A stretch of 64,000 nt of DNA from JABDKH01 sp963768565 (lineage in GTDB: Bacteria > Bacteroidota > Rhodothermia > Rhodothermales > JABDKH01). Location: positions 1 to 64,000 of the forward strand of contig CAVYIO010000035.1 of assembly GCA_963768565.1 (NCBI GenBank). The letters run 5' to 3'. The notes below the pieces were generated by a model. The model had not been told where the DNA came from, did not search any database, and was given only the letters and a program-made list of their open reading frames with translations. The first letter of the stretch is position 1, and each line of letters begins with the position of its first letter. The translations under genes were made by a program, and so were the position numbers. Shown here one piece after another: positions 60,483 through 64,000 of this stretch.

Positions 60483-60956
60483 ATGAGTCTCGATTCCATT
60501 CTTCAGCCGCATATCCGCTGGATGAAGCAGGCCTTGCGTGAAGCGACACGCGGGCGCGACATGGGAGAAGTGCCGGTCGGCGCTGTCGTTGTCAGAGGCG
60601 AGACGATTGTCGGCCGGGGCCACAACATGGTTGAGACGCTGAAGGACCCGACGGCGCATGCAGAGATGATCGCGATCACTGCCGCATGCGAGACGCTGGG
60701 CACCAAGGTCCTCGACGAGTGCACCGTTTACGTCACACTCGAACCATGCCCCATGTGCTCAGGAGCACTCATCATGGCCCGGGTCGAGCGACTCGTGTTC
60801 GGTGCCTTCGACGAAAAGGCAGGCTGCGCATCGACGCTCTACAATCTCGTTGAGGACCGCCGATTCAATCATCGGCTGAAGGTCATTTCGTCGGTTGAGT
60901 CGGAGCAGTCTGCGGATCTGTTGCGAACCTTCTTCGCGGCGAAGCGAGGATCGTGA
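60483..60956 (+). CDS. tadA: tRNA-specific adenosine deaminase
   Basis: Intact 157-residue zinc deaminase converting A34 to inosine in tRNA-Arg. MGEVPVGAVVVRGETIVGRG opens the domain. The zinc and proton-shuttle residues are in PTAHAEMIAITAACETLGTK (HAE) and YVTLEPCPMCSGALIMARVE (PCxxC). VFGAFDEKAGCASTLYNL and RRFNHRLKVISSVESEQSAD are typical of TadA. The TGA overlaps the next ATG by one base, so ypdA is coupled. Confidence 0.96.
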   Translation: MSLDSILQPHIRWMKQALREATRGRDMGEVPVGAVVVRGETIVGRGHNMVETLKDPTAHAEMIAITAACETLGTKVLDECTVYVTLEPCPMCSGALIMARVERLVFGAFDEKAGCASTLYNLVEDRRFNHRLKVISSVESEQSADLLRTFFAAKRGS

Positions 60957-62092
60957 TGGACACTGGTCCGCAGGTTGAAGTGGCGATCATAGGCGCTGGA
61001 CCTGTCGGCCTGGCGTGCGCAATCGAATGCCAGCGGCTTGGCATATCGGCGAAGGTGTTCGACAAGGGCGCGCTTGTCAACTCCCTGCTCGGGTACCCGA
61101 CGAATATGGAGTTCTTCTCCACGCCCGATCTACTGGAGATCGGGGGGCATCCGTTTCCGACGCTCCGCTACAAGCCCGTCAGAGAGGAAGCAATAGACTA
61201 CTACAGTCGTGTGGCGTTTGCAGAAGATGTGGATCTGGCGCTTTACGAGGAGGTTCGAGACGTCCACGGCCGGGTCGACAATTTCACCCTCGAAACATCT
61301 CGAAGTCGCTACCGCGTCCGGTTCATAGTTGTCGCCACTGGATTTTTCGACAAACCAAGACTTCTCGATGTGCCGGGAGAGGATCTGCCGAAAGTCTCGC
61401 ATTTCTACAAAGAGCCCTTTGGCTATTCCGCGCAGGACGTCCTGATCGTCGGGGCCAAGAACTCGGCGGCCCGGGCCGCTCTCGATTGCTACCGGCACGG
61501 GGCGAACGTCACGCTCGCCGTTCGTGGTCCGGAAATCTCCCCGTCCGTGAAGTACTGGATCAAGCCCGATCTCGAGAACCGGATCTCCGAAGGTTCTATC
61601 GCCGCATACTTCGGCACGGAAGTCGTCCGCATCGATTCTGACACGGTCACGCTTCGTGAGTCAGGAAACGAAATCGTAATCAAGAACGACTGGGTACTCG
61701 CCATGACAGGCTACGTACCCGACTATCGATTACTCGAACAACTCCGGATAGGCTCACGCGACGACGAGTCGCTCACGCCGATCTACGATTCGGAATCCTT
61801 CGAAACCGACCGCCCCGGTATCTACATCGCGGGCACCGTGTGCGGTGGACTGAATACGAGTCGGTGGTTCATCGAGAACGGTCGAGACCACGCGCGGCAC
61901 ATTGCACGACACATCGACGAGCGCCGCCGACGCGCTGACGTCGGAATAAGCGTCCGACGGCGGCGTTTTACTCTGTGGCGGTCAGAACCTGCCGGGCGAG
62001 CTTGCTGGATGGGTCTATGTTCAGAGCTCGCATGGCCATTACCCGCGCGCGACCGGGATTGTCAGAGCGGAAGTAGGCCAGCGCGAGATTAG
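60956..62092 (+). CDS. ypdA: YpdA-type bacillithiol disulfide reductase (3' end uncertain)
   Basis: FAD/NADPH flavoprotein thought to reduce bacillithiol disulfide. VEVAIIGAGPVGLACAIECQ is the FAD loop. VNSLLGYPTNMEFFSTPDLL, GGHPFPTLRYKPVREEAIDY, VVATGFFDKPRLLDVPGEDL, VLIVGAKNSAARAALDCYRH (NADPH loop), ALAMTGYVPDYRLLEQ-like and GIYIAGTVCGGLNTSRWFIE are all typical of YpdA. Homologues end soon after RDHARHIARHI (about 330 residues). Here the nominal frame runs 50 arginine-rich residues further across a terminator and the convergent gene. A single-base error near 61920 would instead end it at 61938 or 61949. Confidence 0.88.
   Translation: MDTGPQVEVAIIGAGPVGLACAIECQRLGISAKVFDKGALVNSLLGYPTNMEFFSTPDLLEIGGHPFPTLRYKPVREEAIDYYSRVAFAEDVDLALYEEVRDVHGRVDNFTLETSRSRYRVRFIVVATGFFDKPRLLDVPGEDLPKVSHFYKEPFGYSAQDVLIVGAKNSAARAALDCYRHGANVTLAVRGPEISPSVKYWIKPDLENRISEGSIAAYFGTEVVRIDSDTVTLRESGNEIVIKNDWVLAMTGYVPDYRLLEQLRIGSRDDESLTPIYDSESFETDRPGIYIAGTVCGGLNTSRWFIENGRDHARHIARHIDERRRRADVGISVRRRRFTLWRSEPAGRACWMGLCSELAWPLPARDRDCQSGSRPARD
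61922..61969 (+). terminator. terminator between ypdA and the convergent cytochrome gene
   Basis: CGCCGCCG (61922-61929) pairs exactly with CGGCGGCG (61958-61965). An inner ACGC/GCGT extension leaves a small bulge, and TTTT follows. It suits termination of the ypdA transcript, and overlaps the stop codon of the minus-strand gene. Confidence 0.6.
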
Positions 62093-64000
62093 CGAGTCCG
62101 TCGACGAATGTGGAATCCGCGGCCACCGCACGATCGAGTAGTTCGACGGCCTCGTCCAGTCGACCCTGGTTCAGGCGGTAGGCGCCCAGGTTGCCGAGCG
62201 CGTTCCGGTCCTCCGGCGCCACGTTGACCGCTCGCACAAAGAGCAACTCGGCCGCAGTATCGTTTCCGTCCATCGCATTGAGCGCGGCCAGATTGCCCAT
62301 TGCGTCCGTGTAGCAGGGGATCGAGCCGCAACGTCTCTCTGAAGCTTGCCGCGGCCGCCTCCCGGTCTCCCGTGGCCAGCTGCAGGGTACCGAGGTTGTG
62401 CCACGCGACGGTCAGCCACGGGTGTTCATCGATGGCCAGCTTGTATTGCGTTTCCGCATCCTCGAATCTTTCCTGCGCCTGCAGAAACCGCCCGTAGTTT
62501 ACACGGATGTCGGCCGATGCCGGTTGGACCGTAAGCGCCCGACGATACAGGCGGCCAATAGTGATTGCGGACCGGCCGGCAGACTCGTAGCGCCTGAGCC
62601 AACGCGTTCAGACGCTCGGGATGGTTCGGGGCCCGGCGCACCGCCGTCTCGAGAAACGGGATGGCCGCCTCCGCATCTCCCAGCGCATGACTCCCCAGAC
62701 CAGCGAGGAAATGCGCTTCGCCCCGGGTCGTGTCCGTTTCGAGTACGGCCATCAGTTCCCCGGTCCCTTGGCGGATCAGATCGCTGCGCCCCGGTCTGCC
62801 GACCGTAGATGACGAGCGCCATGTTCTCGTAAACCGATCCATCCGCGCGACTCCCGATCCCGGTCGAAGTACGGCCGCAGTTCGATCGCCAGGTCACCAG
62901 TCTGTGTCACAGGACGTTCGTCCCGACGAACTACCCGGATCTTGTGATCCGTGAAACTGGCATGCGGCGCGTCTTCGGCTTCGACCTTCGGCATATGGCA
63001 ATCGATACAGTTCGAGTTCGCCTCGTGACTTGACACAGCATCGGGATTCGAAAGCCGAGACTGCAGGGCTTCAACAGCATGACATCCGATGCACGATTCA
63101 TTGAAGTAGCCCGGTCCAAGATCGCGGAAGCCCGCGTGCGGGTCGTGGCAGGTCGTGCATTCAAGAGGCGCGGCTGTCCCGGATGTTGTCAGGAAGCACG
63201 CACTCTGCCGCATGCGGTCGGCATGCGATATGACATCTATCTGTTCGTCGGATCCGTCCTTCTGCAGAGCGAACAGCGAGACGTGCGAGGCGAGGGAATG
63301 TGAAGGCCGATATCCGAATGGACCTTCCCCCTCCCGCAGCATTGATACGGTCGTATGCAGATGGCACTGTTGGCACACATCGAGACGAAGGTCGATCGGC
63401 AGGTGAGCAGGATTTACGATACTGTCATCGATTTCGGATGCCGGCTCGGGGACCTCAAGCCGCTCCTCAACATGCAACGCACCGGGCCCGTGACACCGCT
63501 CGCACCCGATTCCATTCGGGACTCGGGCGTACTTACCCTCAACGAAAGGCACGGAGCTCAGGGTAGCTATTGTGGCAGGCCATGCAACGGTCCGGCACCA
63601 GGCGAGAGAACCGATGATTGACCACGCGATAACCTGGACTGAAGTCCCATCGTCCCTTCTGCGTATACCACGTCAGCGGCAGTTGATTCAGACGTCCGTT
63701 GTTATCGGTCAGGTAGGTGCGCGCGGCATTGCCACTTCCAACCACGTAATCCATGCGACGACGAAGAACGTTCTCGCGGCTGCCATCAGGTCCGAGCCGG
63801 TATTCCTCCTGATAGAGTTGGTCCTCGATTTCTACGATCGAATAGACCAGATCGGAATTCGGATCCTGGATGACGACGCCGCTGACTTGTTCGACTCGAT
63901 TCTCGGCGGTAAGCGGATAGTACGAGCGGGCCATACCGTGATCCTGGTACCCCGTGTACTCGGTCTCGTGACAGTCGAAGCACGCTTCATCGCCAACGAA
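61968..64000 (-). CDS. multiheme c-type cytochrome fused to TPR repeats (partial, frameshifted)
   Basis: The gene enters from the right edge, so its start is missing. Seven CxxCH heme motifs are visible in order: CFDCH (63968-63982), CMACH (63572-63586), CERCH (63490-63504), CQQCH (63361-63375), CTTCH (63145-63159), CIGCH (63079-63093) and CIDCH (62995-63009). A TPR domain follows (AHFLAGLGSHALGDAEAAIP, FLETAVRRAPNHPERLNALA, VNVAPEDRNALGNLGAYRLN, QGRLDEAVELLDRAVAADST). Frame changes lie near 63555, 62850, 62810, 62540 and 62310. The protein would sit in the periplasm or on the outer face. Its redox partner or substrate cannot be read; relatives include cytochrome c554-like and doubled-CXXCH proteins. 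Confidence 0.85.

Noticed and set aside
1..64000. CRISPR arrays, tRNA or rRNA genes, insertion sequences, prophage
   Set aside because: No regularly spaced repeats, no tRNA-like cloverleaf in the gaps, and no transposase, integrase or phage motif in any frame I read.

Overview
The window is a continuous piece of a high-GC Gram-negative chromosome. It most resembles the Rhodothermota/Bacteroidota lineage (Rhodothermia-like). I infer this from a gingipain-type C25 peptidase with a type IX secretion C-terminal domain, a YpdA-type bacillithiol disulfide reductase, a Wzi-like outer-membrane protein and a bifunctional ATP-sulfurylase/APS kinase. I see no rRNA, tRNA, CRISPR array, transposase or phage gene. 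A base-level caveat governs the annotation. Roughly half the genes carry single-base frameshifts, including essential ones such as glycyl-tRNA synthetase and shikimate kinase, and several sit in short homopolymers. I therefore treat most broken genes as intact genes with sequencing indels and give coordinates for the whole gene.

Layout. 0.15-14.2 kb is a surface-polysaccharide locus: a WbaP-type initiating transferase, a Wzi-like porin, two WecG/TagA transferases (one degenerate), GT2 and GT4 glycosyltransferases, a beta-helix lipoprotein, a Wzy-like polymerase/ligase, two sulfotransferases and a Wzx flippase. Sampled stretches here look more AT-rich than the rest, and a methyltransferase remnant marks the right edge. 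14.2-22.3 kb, on the minus strand, supplies precursors: SAT-APS kinase (PAPS), an SLC13 permease, UDP-xylose synthase, UDP-glucose dehydrogenase, GDP-mannose dehydratase and GDP-fucose synthase. 22.6-27.8 kb is a tight plus-strand operon (aminotransferase, small phosphoglycosyl transferase, acetyltransferase, GT4, 4,6-dehydratase) with the logic of a bacillosamine-type pathway. It is followed by a PorU-like C25 peptidase (27.9-32.8 kb), an LtaS/sulfatase-fold membrane enzyme, a GT2 and ManC.

37.4-44.9 kb is a TetR-controlled tripartite RND efflux operon with two tandem operator-like dyads and a pump carrying extra membrane segments. 44.9-64 kb holds cell-wall and housekeeping genes: mpl, membrane dipeptidase, an ArnT-like transferase, glyQS, radC, a short rho, an alpha/beta hydrolase with a membrane-anchored MurF-like ligase, rnhB, aroK, truA, a kelch-like lipoprotein, a small membrane protein, arginine deiminase, tadA, ypdA, and the start-clipped end of a seven-heme (or more) cytochrome/TPR protein.

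Together the left half reads as a factory for a sulfated, fucose- and uronate/pentose-containing surface glycan plus a second lipid-linked glycan made beside a T9SS sortase-like peptidase. That assembly is inference from gene content and order.
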